The notes under the pieces: model-generated
What the model was told of the DNA's origin: nothing
Database searches by the model: none
Seen by the model: only the letters and a program-made list of their open reading frames with translations
Source of the DNA: an uncultured Hungatella sp.
GTDB lineage: Bacteria > Bacillota > Clostridia > Lachnospirales > Lachnospiraceae
Reading direction: 5' to 3'
Assembly (NCBI GenBank): GCA_910588505.1
Contig: CAJUPQ010000026.1
Location: 1-42,096, forward strand
Length of the DNA stretch: 42,096 nt
In this document: positions 16,371-24,137 of the stretch, one piece after another
Layout of the letters: every line of letters starts with the position of its first letter
How positions within the stretch are numbered: position 1 is the first letter of the stretch
Translations under genes and position numbers: made by a program

Positions 16371-16397
16371 TAGCAATGTTGGGTTTATGCATTGCTA
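16371..16397 (+). promoter_or_regulatory. hairpin at the 5' end of the transporter transcript
   Basis: TAGCAATG (16371-16378) pairs perfectly with CATTGCTA (16390-16397) across an 11-base loop, starting at the predicted +1 and ending 12 bases before the AAGGAGGA ribosome site. It may stabilise the mRNA, or the DNA palindrome may be an operator. Confidence 0.4.
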
Positions 16398-16423
16398 TGC
16401 ATATATATAAGGAGGACATTATT

Positions 16424-17296
16424 ATGAAAAAACAGGTAATAGCATTATTGACAGCAGCCATGCTGGCTGGCGCCATGGCAGGATGCGGTTCAGGCGGAGC
16501 CGACGCGACGACAGCGGCAGCTGATACCACCGCGGCAGAGACTACCACCGCAGGGGATACTACCGCAGCCGACACCAAGGCAGAGGCTGAGGACGAGGCG
16601 GAGACCACCGCAGCCGCGGCAGGCGGGGAAGGAAAAGTCCTGGTTATGGCTACCAACGCGGAGTTCCCGCCCTATGAGTATCACGACGGCGGCGACATCG
16701 TAGGAATCGACGTTGAGGTGGCGGAAGCCATTGCCGGGAAGCTGGGCATGACCCTGGAGGTTGAGGATATTGCCTTCGACTCCATCATTCCGGAGCTGGA
16801 AAGCGGCAAGGCGGATATCGGCGTTGCCGGCATGACCGTAAATGAGGACCGTTTGAAGAACGTGGACTTTACAGACCCATACACAACGGCTTCCCAGGTA
16901 ATTATTGTAAAAGAGGACAGCGAGATCGCAGGGCCGGATGATCTGAAGGGCAAATATATCGGCGTTCAGCTGGGGACCACCGGCGACATCTACGCTTCCG
17001 ATTATGAGGCCGACGGTTCTACTATTGAGCGTTACAACAAGGGATTTGAGGCGGTTCAGGCGATGCAGCAGGGCAAGATCGACGCCGTAGTGATCGACCA
17101 GGAGCCGGCAAAAGTCTTTGTCTCCCAGAATGAGGGGATTAAGATTCTGGATGAGGCGCTGACTGTGGAGGAGTACGCCATTGCCGTCAAGAAGGGCAAC
17201 ACAGAGCTTCTTGACCAGGTAAACGGGGCGCTGGCCGAGCTTAAGGAGTCCGGCGAACTGCAGGCGATCATTGACAAATATATTTCAGCAGAATAA
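16424..17296 (+). CDS. Polar amino-acid ABC transporter, substrate-binding lipoprotein
   Basis: Captures an amino acid outside the cell for the permease and ATPase encoded next. The start at 16424 follows AAGGAGGA. A lipoprotein signal ends in AGAMAGC (Cys at about residue 21). A Thr/Ala/Glu-rich linker follows (about 25-65), then a complete SBP_bac_3 domain with ATNAEFPPYEY, GIDVEVAEAIAGKLG, SGKADIGVAGMTVNEDR, FTDPYTTASQVI and GVQLGTTGDIYA. The specificity (Gln, Cys, His, Arg and so on) cannot be read from sequence alone. Permease and ATPase genes follow in the same direction. Confidence 0.93.
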   Translation: MKKQVIALLTAAMLAGAMAGCGSGGADATTAAADTTAAETTTAGDTTAADTKAEAEDEAETTAAAAGGEGKVLVMATNAEFPPYEYHDGGDIVGIDVEVAEAIAGKLGMTLEVEDIAFDSIIPELESGKADIGVAGMTVNEDRLKNVDFTDPYTTASQVIIVKEDSEIAGPDDLKGKYIGVQLGTTGDIYASDYEADGSTIERYNKGFEAVQAMQQGKIDAVVIDQEPAKVFVSQNEGIKILDEALTVEEYAIAVKKGNTELLDQVNGALAELKESGELQAIIDKYISAE

Positions 17297-17334
17297 TACA
17301 TTTCAGCAGAATAAAGGAATAGGGAACGAATACC

Positions 17335-18027
17335 ATGAGTGAAAAGTTCAGAGCTGATTTTTATCAGAATTTTATTGAGGACGACCGTTGGAAATACATT
17401 GTAAACGGCTTGGGCAATACCATTAAGATTACGCTTTTTGCGGTGCTTCTGGGCATTGCCCTGGGGTTTTTGGTGGCGATCATCCGTTCCACTTTTGAAA
17501 AGACCGGCAAGTTAAAACTGTTAAATCTTCTGTGCAGGGTGTATCTGACGGTTATCCGGGGAACCCCGGTGCTGATCCAGCTTCTGCTTATTTACTTCGT
17601 GGTGTTCGGTTCTGTCAGGATTGACAAGTCTCTGGTGGCCATACTGGCCTTCGGCATCAACTCCGGGGCCTATGTGGCGGAGATTTTTCGAAGCGGGATC
17701 ATGTCCATTGACAACGGCCAGTTTGAGGCGGGCCGCAGCCTGGGGTTCAATTACACCCAGACCATGCTCTACATCATCATGCCCCAGGCATTTAAGAATG
17801 TGCTTCCGGCTCTTGGCAATGAGTTTATCGTGCTGCTAAAGGAGACGTCTGTGGCCGGATATATCGCCATCCAGGATCTGACTAAAGGCGCGGATATTAT
17901 CCGAAGCCGTACATACAGCGCGTTTATGCCCCTTATGGCGGCGGCAGTTATTTACCTGGTGATGGTGATGATTTTTACTTACTTTGTACAGAGGCTGGAG
18001 AGGAGGCTGAGGAGCAGTGACCACTAA
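17335..18027 (+). CDS. Polar amino-acid ABC transporter permease (HisM/GlnP type)
   Basis: Inner-membrane channel subunit of the importer. About five membrane helices are seen in 230 residues. Typical features of the three-TMS amino-acid permease family are TIKITLFAVLLGIALGF, YLTVIRGTPVLIQLLLIYF, and the EAA loop EAGRSLGFNYTQTMLYIIMP, where the ATPase docks. It lies 38 bases after the binding-protein gene, and its end overlaps the ATPase start by 11 bases. Confidence 0.93.
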   Translation: MSEKFRADFYQNFIEDDRWKYIVNGLGNTIKITLFAVLLGIALGFLVAIIRSTFEKTGKLKLLNLLCRVYLTVIRGTPVLIQLLLIYFVVFGSVRIDKSLVAILAFGINSGAYVAEIFRSGIMSIDNGQFEAGRSLGFNYTQTMLYIIMPQAFKNVLPALGNEFIVLLKETSVAGYIAIQDLTKGADIIRSRTYSAFMPLMAAAVIYLVMVMIFTYFVQRLERRLRSSDH

Positions 18028-18763
18028 TGGAAATGATGCGCTGATCCAGGTGCAGCACCTGGGAAAAAGCTTTGAGCAATTGGATGTCTTGAAGGATATC
18101 ACCGTTGATATCCACAAGGGCGACGTGGTGTGCGTCATTGGGCCTTCCGGCTCCGGTAAGAGTACGTTTCTGCGGTGTTTAAACCGCCTGGAGGAGCCTA
18201 CCTCCGGGAAGATCTTCTTTGAGGGCGTGGATATCACGGACCCTAAGACGGACATTGACAAACACCGCCAGAAAATGGGCATGGTGTTCCAGCAGTTTAA
18301 CCTGTTTCCTCACATGACCATTATGAGAAACCTTACTATTGGTCCCATGAAGCTTCAGGGGCGGAGCCAGAGTGAGGCGGAGGCGGAGGCCAGGAAGCTT
18401 TTGGAGCGGGTGGGCCTTGCGGACAGGGCTCAGGCTTATCCCAGCCAGCTGTCGGGTGGCCAGAAACAGAGGATCGCCATTGTGCGGGCCTTATGCATGC
18501 GGCCGGAGGTTATGCTTTTTGACGAGCCTACATCCGCCCTGGACCCGGAGATGGTGGGGGAGGTCTTAAATGTTATGCGGGATCTGGCCAGGGAGCGGAT
18601 GACCATGGTGGTGGTCACCCACGAGATGGGATTTGCCAGGGAGGTGGCTGACAGGGTCATGTTCATAGACGGCGGGTATTTTCTGGAGGAGAACGCGCCG
18701 GCAGAGTTTTTTGCCAATCCGAAGAATGAGAGGCTTAAGAACTTTTTGAGTAAGGTTTTGTGA
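18017..18763 (+). CDS. Polar amino-acid ABC transporter ATP-binding protein
   Basis: Powers uptake by ATP hydrolysis. The 248 residues show Walker A (GPSGSGKST, about residue 42), the Q loop (GMVFQQFNLFPHM), signature LSGGQKQR, Walker B (MLFDEPTSALDPE) and the switch His (VTHEMGFA). It begins with GTG inside the permease gene, which implies translational coupling. It is the last gene of the operon; a terminator follows at 18829. Confidence 0.95.
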   Translation: MTTNGNDALIQVQHLGKSFEQLDVLKDITVDIHKGDVVCVIGPSGSGKSTFLRCLNRLEEPTSGKIFFEGVDITDPKTDIDKHRQKMGMVFQQFNLFPHMTIMRNLTIGPMKLQGRSQSEAEAEARKLLERVGLADRAQAYPSQLSGGQKQRIAIVRALCMRPEVMLFDEPTSALDPEMVGEVLNVMRDLARERMTMVVVTHEMGFAREVADRVMFIDGGYFLEENAPAEFFANPKNERLKNFLSKVL

Positions 18764-18828
18764 CGGGCGACGGAAATCCGGCCATATGTCTGGGGTTTTC
18801 GCGGGATGTTTCTGTGGAATAAAAAGAG

Positions 18829-18867
18829 ACCAGGGGAATCCGGGGAGGATTGGCCCTGGTTTTTTTG
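18829..18867 (+). terminator. terminator after the amino-acid transporter operon
   Basis: ACCAGGG (18829-18835) pairs with CCCTGGT (18854-18860), followed by a run of seven T beginning at the last paired base. Confidence 0.75.
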
Positions 18868-18934
18868 TTGGATAAAGATTCTATTTTCAAATCTAAAAAT
18901 CCTCTAAATTAGTATAAAGGTTTCGGTATATGTC

Positions 18935-18963
18935 TTGAAAAGTCCGGCTGATTGGTATATGGT
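18935..18963 (+). promoter_or_regulatory. putative promoter of the flavodoxin-ftsH unit
   Basis: TTGAAA (18935-18940), 17 bases, TATGGT (18958-18963). It lies 46 bases upstream of the flavodoxin start. Confidence 0.45.
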
Positions 18964-19008
18964 TTAGGGTGAAAGACAAGAGTACTCCAGGAAAGGAGCG
19001 GATCCGAC

Positions 19009-19521
19009 ATGAAATATCTGGTGATATACAGCAGCAGGACAGGCAACACGGAGAAGATTGCCATGGAGATTTTCGAGGCTCTTCCGGGGAAGTCTAAGGA
19101 TATTCAGAGAGTGGAGGAGCAGAGCGGCGAAGCGGATACTTATTTTGTAGGGTTTTGGAATGATAAAGGTATATGCGGCGGCGAGATCATGGAGTTTCTG
19201 GAGGGACTTCACGGAAAGCAGGTGGCTATCTTCGGGACCTGCGGCATGGGGGAAGACCCGGAGTACTGCCGTCAGGTGTCAAAGCGGGTGGAAGCGCTGA
19301 TCCCGGAGGACAACCGGTATCTTGGGTCTTTCCTCTGTTCCGGGAAGATGGTTCCTCAGGTTTTGGAGCGGTACCGCATGATGCAGCGGCAAAAGGATTC
19401 TCCGCGCATCCGGCAGATGATCCAGTCCTGCGAGGAGGCTATGCTTCACCCGGACAGCAGGGATTTGGCCAATGCCAGGATGTTTGTGGAGGAGATCATA
19501 GGGGAAACGGGAGTTTTTTAA
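19009..19521 (+). CDS. Flavodoxin-family protein
   Basis: Predicted FMN-binding electron carrier or its relative. The N-terminal phosphate-binding loop is clear (YSSRTGNTEKIA, residues 7-18). The FMN-side loops FVGFWNDKGICGGEI and FGTCGMGEDPEYC follow, in a 170-residue protein. The C-terminal 60 residues are helical and Met/Arg-rich. The GKMVPQVLERYRMM segment is shared, as far as I recall, with the flavodoxins called BilS that accompany bilirubin reductase, but no reductase gene is present here, so I do not assign that name. It lies 26 bases upstream of ftsH. Confidence 0.8.
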   Translation: MKYLVIYSSRTGNTEKIAMEIFEALPGKSKDIQRVEEQSGEADTYFVGFWNDKGICGGEIMEFLEGLHGKQVAIFGTCGMGEDPEYCRQVSKRVEALIPEDNRYLGSFLCSGKMVPQVLERYRMMQRQKDSPRIRQMIQSCEEAMLHPDSRDLANARMFVEEIIGETGVF

Positions 19522-19547
19522 TTTGAAAAAAGAAAGGGGACATTGAT

Positions 19548-21428
19548 ATGGGAGTGAAAGAGCAAAAGCCGGGCAATAACAGGAAGCCGTTTATTTTTTA
19601 CTATGCCATGGTCATGCTGATCATGACGGCTATTAATCTGTTTCTTATGCCCAGTGTGCAGCGGAAAAGCGTTACAGAGGTTCCGTACAACACGTTCCGG
19701 GATATGATCGAGGAAGGCGTGGTGACCCAGGTGGGAAGAAACGAGCAGCAGATCACGTTTCTGGCAAAGACCGGGGAGAAGAATCCTCTGGGGGACGATG
19801 TGATACGCTGGTACAAGACGGGCAACTGGCCCGATGAAGATCTGACTCAGGTTTTAAGGGATAACGGCATCGCGTTTTCAGAGGAGATCATAGAGCCTAC
19901 CTCGCCCATCGTGTCAGTCCTGGTATCCTGGATCATTCCCATTGTGCTGTTTGTGGTCATCGGTCAGTTTCTGTCCAGGCAGCTTCAGAAAAAGATGGGC
20001 GGCAATGCCATGACATTCGGTAAGTCCAATGCAAAGATTTATGCGGAGTCGGAGACCGGCAAGACCTTTACCGACGTGGCAGGGCAGGAGGAGGCCAAGG
20101 AGGCTTTGAAGGAGATCGTGGATTTTCTCCACAACCCTCAGAAGTACGCGGAGATCGGCGCCACTCTGCCTAAAGGCGCTTTGTTGGTGGGTCCTCCAGG
20201 AACCGGTAAGACACTGCTTGCCAAGGCGGTGGCCGGGGAGGCTAAGGCGCCGTTTTTCTCCATCTCCGGCTCCGAGTTTGTGGAGATGTTTGTGGGCATG
20301 GGAGCGGCCAAGGTGCGGGATCTGTTTAAGCAGGCCAACGAAAAGGCCCCTTGTATCGTGTTCATTGATGAGATCGATACCATCGGCAAGAAGCGGGACG
20401 GCGGCGGATTCTCCGGCAATGATGAGAGGGAGCAGACCTTAAATCAGCTTTTGGCGGAGATGGACGGTTTTGACGGCCGCAAGGGCGTGGTGATTCTGGC
20501 AGCCACCAACCGGCCGGAGTCCCTGGACCCTGCGCTTTTGCGCCCGGGGCGGTTTGACAGGCGGATTCCTGTGGAGCTGCCGGACCTTAAAGGGCGGGAG
20601 GCTATTTTAAAGGTTCATGGGAAGAATGTGAAGATGGACGACAGCGTAAGCTACGGGGAGGTGGCCAGGGCTACTTCCGGGGCCAGCGGCGCGGAGCTTG
20701 CCAATATCGTCAATGAGGCGGCTCTTCGGGCGGTGCGCATGGGGCGCAGCGTGGTGAGTCAGCAGGATCTGGAGGAAAGCGTGGAGGTGGTCATCGCCGG
20801 ATATCAGAGAAAGGATTCCGGCGTTACGGGCAGAGAGAAAAAGATCGTGGCGTACCATGAAGTGGGCCACGCCCTGGTGGCGGCGTGTCAGACCAACTCG
20901 GCCCCGGTACACAAGATCACCATTATCCCCAGAACTTCCGGTGCTTTGGGCTATACTATGCAGGTGGATAAGGATGAGCGGTATCTCATGAGCAGGGATG
21001 AGGCGTTTAACAAGATTGCCACGTTTACCGGAGGAAGGGCGGCGGAGGATCTGATCTTCCACTCCATCACTACGGGGGCAGCCAATGATATTGAACAGGC
21101 TACGAAGCTGGCCAGGGCAATGGTGACCCGGTACGGCATGAGCGAGCAGTTTGGCATGGTGGCTCTGGAGACGGTGACGAACCAGTATTTAGGCGGGGAT
21201 ACGTCTCTGGCCTGCTCACCGGAGACGGCTAAGGTTATTGATGATGAGGTTGTGAAGCTGGTGGGGAAAGCCTATGACAGGGCTATGGAGATCTTAAAGG
21301 ACAATGAGCAGAAGCTTCATGAGATCGCCCAGTATCTTCTGGAGCAGGAGACCATCAGCGGGGAAGAGTTTATGGAGATCTTGAAAGCTCCGGCAAAGGA
21401 GGGAGCGGCAGAAGACATAGAAGGTTAA
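19548..21428 (+). CDS. ftsH: ATP-dependent zinc metalloprotease FtsH
   Basis: Membrane-bound hexameric AAA protease that degrades membrane and short-lived regulatory proteins. Two membrane helices (about residues 16-34 and 119-141) flank a small outside domain. The AAA module has Walker A GPPGTGKT (215-222), Walker B CIVFIDEID (269-277) and the second region of homology LRPGRFDRRI (331-340). The zinc site HEVGH is at 437-441, with acidic residues near 500-514 for the third ligand. At 626 residues it is full length. The start has GAAAGGGG upstream. It is not next to tilS/hpt, the usual place in many Firmicutes, so a second ftsH copy may exist elsewhere in the genome; this is inference. Confidence 0.96.
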   Translation: MGVKEQKPGNNRKPFIFYYAMVMLIMTAINLFLMPSVQRKSVTEVPYNTFRDMIEEGVVTQVGRNEQQITFLAKTGEKNPLGDDVIRWYKTGNWPDEDLTQVLRDNGIAFSEEIIEPTSPIVSVLVSWIIPIVLFVVIGQFLSRQLQKKMGGNAMTFGKSNAKIYAESETGKTFTDVAGQEEAKEALKEIVDFLHNPQKYAEIGATLPKGALLVGPPGTGKTLLAKAVAGEAKAPFFSISGSEFVEMFVGMGAAKVRDLFKQANEKAPCIVFIDEIDTIGKKRDGGGFSGNDEREQTLNQLLAEMDGFDGRKGVVILAATNRPESLDPALLRPGRFDRRIPVELPDLKGREAILKVHGKNVKMDDSVSYGEVARATSGASGAELANIVNEAALRAVRMGRSVVSQQDLEESVEVVIAGYQRKDSGVTGREKKIVAYHEVGHALVAACQTNSAPVHKITIIPRTSGALGYTMQVDKDERYLMSRDEAFNKIATFTGGRAAEDLIFHSITTGAANDIEQATKLARAMVTRYGMSEQFGMVALETVTNQYLGGDTSLACSPETAKVIDDEVVKLVGKAYDRAMEILKDNEQKLHEIAQYLLEQETISGEEFMEILKAPAKEGAAEDIEG

Positions 21429-21483
21429 GGCAGGGACGAAATGGCCATGTGAGGAAAATTTACGGATGCGGCTGCAAATCCGC

Positions 21484-21511
21484 TTGCATTTTTTCTAAAA
21501 AGGTGTATAAT
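21484..21511 (+). promoter_or_regulatory. promoter of the HMA-domain gene
   Basis: TTGCAT (21484-21489), 16 bases, perfect TATAAT (21506-21511). A palindromic operator begins five bases after the -10 box. Confidence 0.65.
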
Positions 21512-21515
21512 CCAA

Positions 21516-21537
21516 TATATGAACAATTATTCATATA
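21516..21537. promoter_or_regulatory. ArsR/SmtB-type metalloregulator operator
   Basis: A perfect inverted repeat, TATATGAA (21516-21523) and TTCATATA (21530-21537) around CAATTA. The core TGAACA-ATTA-TTCA is the pattern recognised by ArsR/SmtB-family metal sensors (imperfect 12-2-12 repeat with TGAA/TTCA). It covers the transcription start, where a bound repressor would block polymerase. The regulator gene is not in this window. Confidence 0.6.
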
Positions 21538-21573
21538 AAGTCCGTATAGGATAGATCCAGGAGGGTATGCCTT

Positions 21574-21792
21574 ATGAAAAAGAAATTTAAGATGGAGAAT
21601 CTGGACTGCGCCAACTGCGCGGCAAAGATGGAGGCCGCTATTAACAAGATCGAGGGCGTGAAGGAGGCTACGGTCAGCTTTATGACCCAGAGGCTGGTCA
21701 TTGAAGGAGATGACGACAGGTTTGATGAGATCGTGAAGGAAGCAGTGGCGGCGTGCAGGAAAGTGGATGCTGACTGTGAAGTGATAGTATAG
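21574..21792 (+). CDS. Heavy-metal-associated (HMA) domain protein, CopZ-like
   Basis: Small cytoplasmic metal-binding protein or chaperone. It has 72 residues, the full size of one HMA domain, with the metal motif LDCANCAAKME (CxxC), the INKIEGVKEATVSF core, and the usual VKEAVAACRKVD helix. CAGGAGGG precedes the ATG. No P-type ATPase adjoins, so the partner must lie elsewhere. The operator in front suggests induction by a metal such as zinc, cadmium or copper. The gene is monocistronic, ending in a terminator. Confidence 0.88.
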   Translation: MKKKFKMENLDCANCAAKMEAAINKIEGVKEATVSFMTQRLVIEGDDDRFDEIVKEAVAACRKVDADCEVIV

Positions 21793-21821
21793 TAAAGTGA
21801 CAACTGTGGATCATAAAGAGA

Positions 21822-21859
21822 AAAGCAGCGGGATGAGAAGAGGCCCGCTGCTTTTTATA
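21822..21859 (+). terminator. terminator after the HMA gene
   Basis: AAAGCAGCGGG (21822-21832) pairs with CCCGCTGCTTT (21844-21854), followed by T-rich sequence. Confidence 0.85.
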
Positions 21860-21956
21860 TGATATTTTTCCGTGCATCCCCTTTCGGAGGAATGGTATTT
21901 GTGGTAAACTGGTGATAACATTTAAGAATATAGGAAGGTATCCAAAGGAGGAAACT

Positions 21957-22814
21957 ATGAGCCAAACCTACGACAAATTGATGAAATGCTACAAGAGCAT
22001 GAAGAAAAAGGTGAAGTTTAAGCCGGAGGTGGCGCTGATCTTAGGGTCAGGGCTGGGGGATTATGTGAAGCAGGTCCAGGTGGAGGCCACGGTTGCGTAT
22101 TCGGATATCGAGGGTTTTCCGGTTTCCACGGTTCCGGGCCATAAGGGGAGGTTTGTGTTCGGGTATGTGAAAAAGGTTCCTGTGGTCATCATGCAGGGAA
22201 GAGTTCACTACTATGAGGGCTATGATATGGCGGATGTGGTGCTTCCTGTCCGTCTGATGAAGATGATGGGAGCTAAGGTGCTGTTTCTGACCAATGCGGC
22301 CGGGGGTGTCAACAGCGATTTTAGCGCCGGGGAGCTGATGCTTATTAAGGATCACATAAGCTCGTTTGTCCCGTCTCCGTTGATCGGGCCCAATATAGAC
22401 GAGCTGGGTACCCGTTTTCCGGATATGAGCGATATTTATAATAAGGAACTGCGGGTCCTGATCAAAAAAGCGGCGAAGAAACTGGGGATCCCTCTTCAAA
22501 AGGGCGTGTATCTGCAGCTTACAGGGCCGGCTTATGAGTCTCCGGCGGAGATCCGCATGTGCAGGCTTCTGGGAGCCGACGCGGTGGGCATGAGCACTGC
22601 CTGCGAGGCTGTGGCGGCCAATCATATGGGGATGAAGATCTGCGGCATCTCGTTTATTTCCAATCTTGCCTGCGGCATGACCGATGAGCCTTTGAGCCAC
22701 AAGGAGGTGCAGGAGGCGGCTGACAGGGTGGCGCCGCTGTTTGAGAAGCTGGTGACGGAGTCTATTGGCATGATCGGCAAGAGTTTAAAGGAGAAAAAGC
22801 AGGGAAAGAGTTAG
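21957..22814 (+). CDS. punA: Purine-nucleoside phosphorylase (trimeric class)
   Basis: Phosphorolysis of inosine, guanosine and related nucleosides to base plus ribose-1-phosphate in purine salvage. The start at 21957 follows AAAGGAGG; 285 residues. Diagnostic segments are LILGSGLGDY (phosphate loop), VPGHKGRFVFG, MQGRVHYYEGYDM, FLTNAAGGVN, and ADAVGMSTACEAVAA, which belong to the trimeric PNP family rather than to hexameric DeoD. First of a run of three genes with uridine kinase and a UPF0340 protein. Confidence 0.92.
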   Translation: MSQTYDKLMKCYKSMKKKVKFKPEVALILGSGLGDYVKQVQVEATVAYSDIEGFPVSTVPGHKGRFVFGYVKKVPVVIMQGRVHYYEGYDMADVVLPVRLMKMMGAKVLFLTNAAGGVNSDFSAGELMLIKDHISSFVPSPLIGPNIDELGTRFPDMSDIYNKELRVLIKKAAKKLGIPLQKGVYLQLTGPAYESPAEIRMCRLLGADAVGMSTACEAVAANHMGMKICGISFISNLACGMTDEPLSHKEVQEAADRVAPLFEKLVTESIGMIGKSLKEKKQGKS

Positions 22815-22837
22815 GATGCCTGGCAGGAGGACGGAAG

Positions 22838-23458
22838 ATGAATACAGTGATCATTGGGATCGCGGGAGGGACCGGGTCCGGAAAATCTACGTTTACTAAC
22901 CGTTTGAGAGAAGCCTTTCATGAGGATGTGGCGGTGCTGTATCATGACAATTATTACCGGTCTCAGGACGAGATCCCCTTTGAGGAGCGCAAAAAGGTAA
23001 ATTACGACCATCCGGACGCGTTTGAGACAGAGCTTTTGTTAAAGCAGCTGGAGGAGCTGAAAGCGGGAAGGAGCATCCACTGTCCGGTGTATGATTATTC
23101 CCAGCACAACCGGTCAGACCAGGTCGTGCTGGTGGAGCCCAGACGGGTGATCCTTCTGGAGGGGATCCTGGTGCTGGCGGATGAGAAGCTGCGAGAGCTT
23201 TTGGATATTAAGGTGTATGTGGAGGCGGACGCCGATGAGCGGATCCTGCGGCGGGTGATCCGGGATGTGAAGGAGCGGGGAAGGGATATTGAGGGCGTTG
23301 CCCGTCAGTACCTGACCACGGTAAAACCCATGCACTATCTGTACGTGGAGCCTACCAGAGCGCTGGCAGATATTGTGATCAACAGCGGAAAGAATCCGGT
23401 GGCGTTTGAGATGATGAAAAATAATATTGAGAAGATCATTGCGGCGTCCGCGCCTTGA
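22838..23458 (+). CDS. udk: Uridine kinase
   Basis: Phosphorylates uridine and cytidine in pyrimidine salvage. The Walker A GIAGGTGSGKST lies at residues 7-18. Substrate-side segments DNYYRSQDEIP, YDHPDAFE, PVYDYSQHNR, and the lid RRVIRDVKERGRD are typical; 206 residues, the normal length. It starts 23 bases after the phosphorylase stop codon and is followed 34 bases later by the UPF0340 gene. Confidence 0.95.
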   Translation: MNTVIIGIAGGTGSGKSTFTNRLREAFHEDVAVLYHDNYYRSQDEIPFEERKKVNYDHPDAFETELLLKQLEELKAGRSIHCPVYDYSQHNRSDQVVLVEPRRVILLEGILVLADEKLRELLDIKVYVEADADERILRRVIRDVKERGRDIEGVARQYLTTVKPMHYLYVEPTRALADIVINSGKNPVAFEMMKNNIEKIIAASAP

Positions 23459-23492
23459 TCCCGGAGGAAGGAGAGAGGGAGGTTTTTGGAAT

Positions 23493-24065
23493 ATGGTCGA
23501 GATGGAAAAAGGACTGCTGGAGCGTTTGAGGCAGCAGGGGTTTGACGCGGCGAGGGAGATTCTGGAAGCCGGAGACTTAAAGGCGGGGCAGCTGTTTGTG
23601 GTGGGGTGTTCCACCAGCGAGGTCTGCGGTGGCAGGATCGGCACGGCTTCAAGCCCCGATGCGGCAAAGGCGGTGTTTGAGGGGATCTGGCAGGCGGCAA
23701 GGGAAAGGGGCGTGTATTTGGCGGCCCAGTGCTGTGAGCATCTGAACCGGGCTCTTATTCTGGAGCGGGAGGCAGCGGAGCGGTATGGGTATGAGGAGGT
23801 TAATGTGGTGCCGCAGCCTAAGGCAGGCGGGTCTTTTGCCACGGCGGCTTACGCGGCCTTCGACTGTCCGGTGGCAGTGGAGCATATCCGGGCCCATGGG
23901 GGGATGGATATTGGGGACACGCTGATCGGGATGCATCTTAGGGATGTGGCGGTGCCGGTGCGGATTGCCGTAAAGAGGATCGGGGAAGCCCATGTGGTGT
24001 GTGCCAGGACCAGAGCCAAGTTTGTGGGCGGGGAGAGGGCGGTGTATGATAGAGGGAAGATGTGA
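23493..24065 (+). CDS. UPF0340 / TIGR01440 family protein (YwlG-like)
   Basis: Function not established. Characteristic segments of the family are VVGCSTSEVCGGRIGTASS, AAQCCEHLNRALILE and VEHIRAHGGMDIGDTLIGMH. The start at 23493 is chosen because the upstream frame lies inside udk and a GGGAGG occurs 12 bases before this ATG; the ATG at 23499 is an alternative. It has 190 residues, the usual length. Cotranscribed with the nucleoside salvage genes, ending at a long perfect hairpin. Confidence 0.85.
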   Translation: MVEMEKGLLERLRQQGFDAAREILEAGDLKAGQLFVVGCSTSEVCGGRIGTASSPDAAKAVFEGIWQAARERGVYLAAQCCEHLNRALILEREAAERYGYEEVNVVPQPKAGGSFATAAYAAFDCPVAVEHIRAHGGMDIGDTLIGMHLRDVAVPVRIAVKRIGEAHVVCARTRAKFVGGERAVYDRGKM

Positions 24066-24088
24066 TAATTTTTATATTTTTTGAAAGA

Positions 24089-24137
24089 ACAGAGCTTTCC
24101 TGACATTAGGAAAGCTCTGTGAAATCTAATATTTTTT
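24089..24137. terminator. hairpin terminator between UPF0340 and threonine aldolase genes
   Basis: ACAGAGCTTTCCT (24089-24101) pairs perfectly with AGGAAAGCTCTGT (24108-24120) around GACATT. An imperfect T tract follows on the plus strand and a T-rich one on the minus strand, so it may serve both converging genes. Confidence 0.65.

Noticed and set aside
19009..19521. Naming the flavodoxin BilS (bilirubin reduction)
   Set aside because: Some likeness to such flavodoxins is remembered, but no bilirubin reductase gene is near; left as flavodoxin family.
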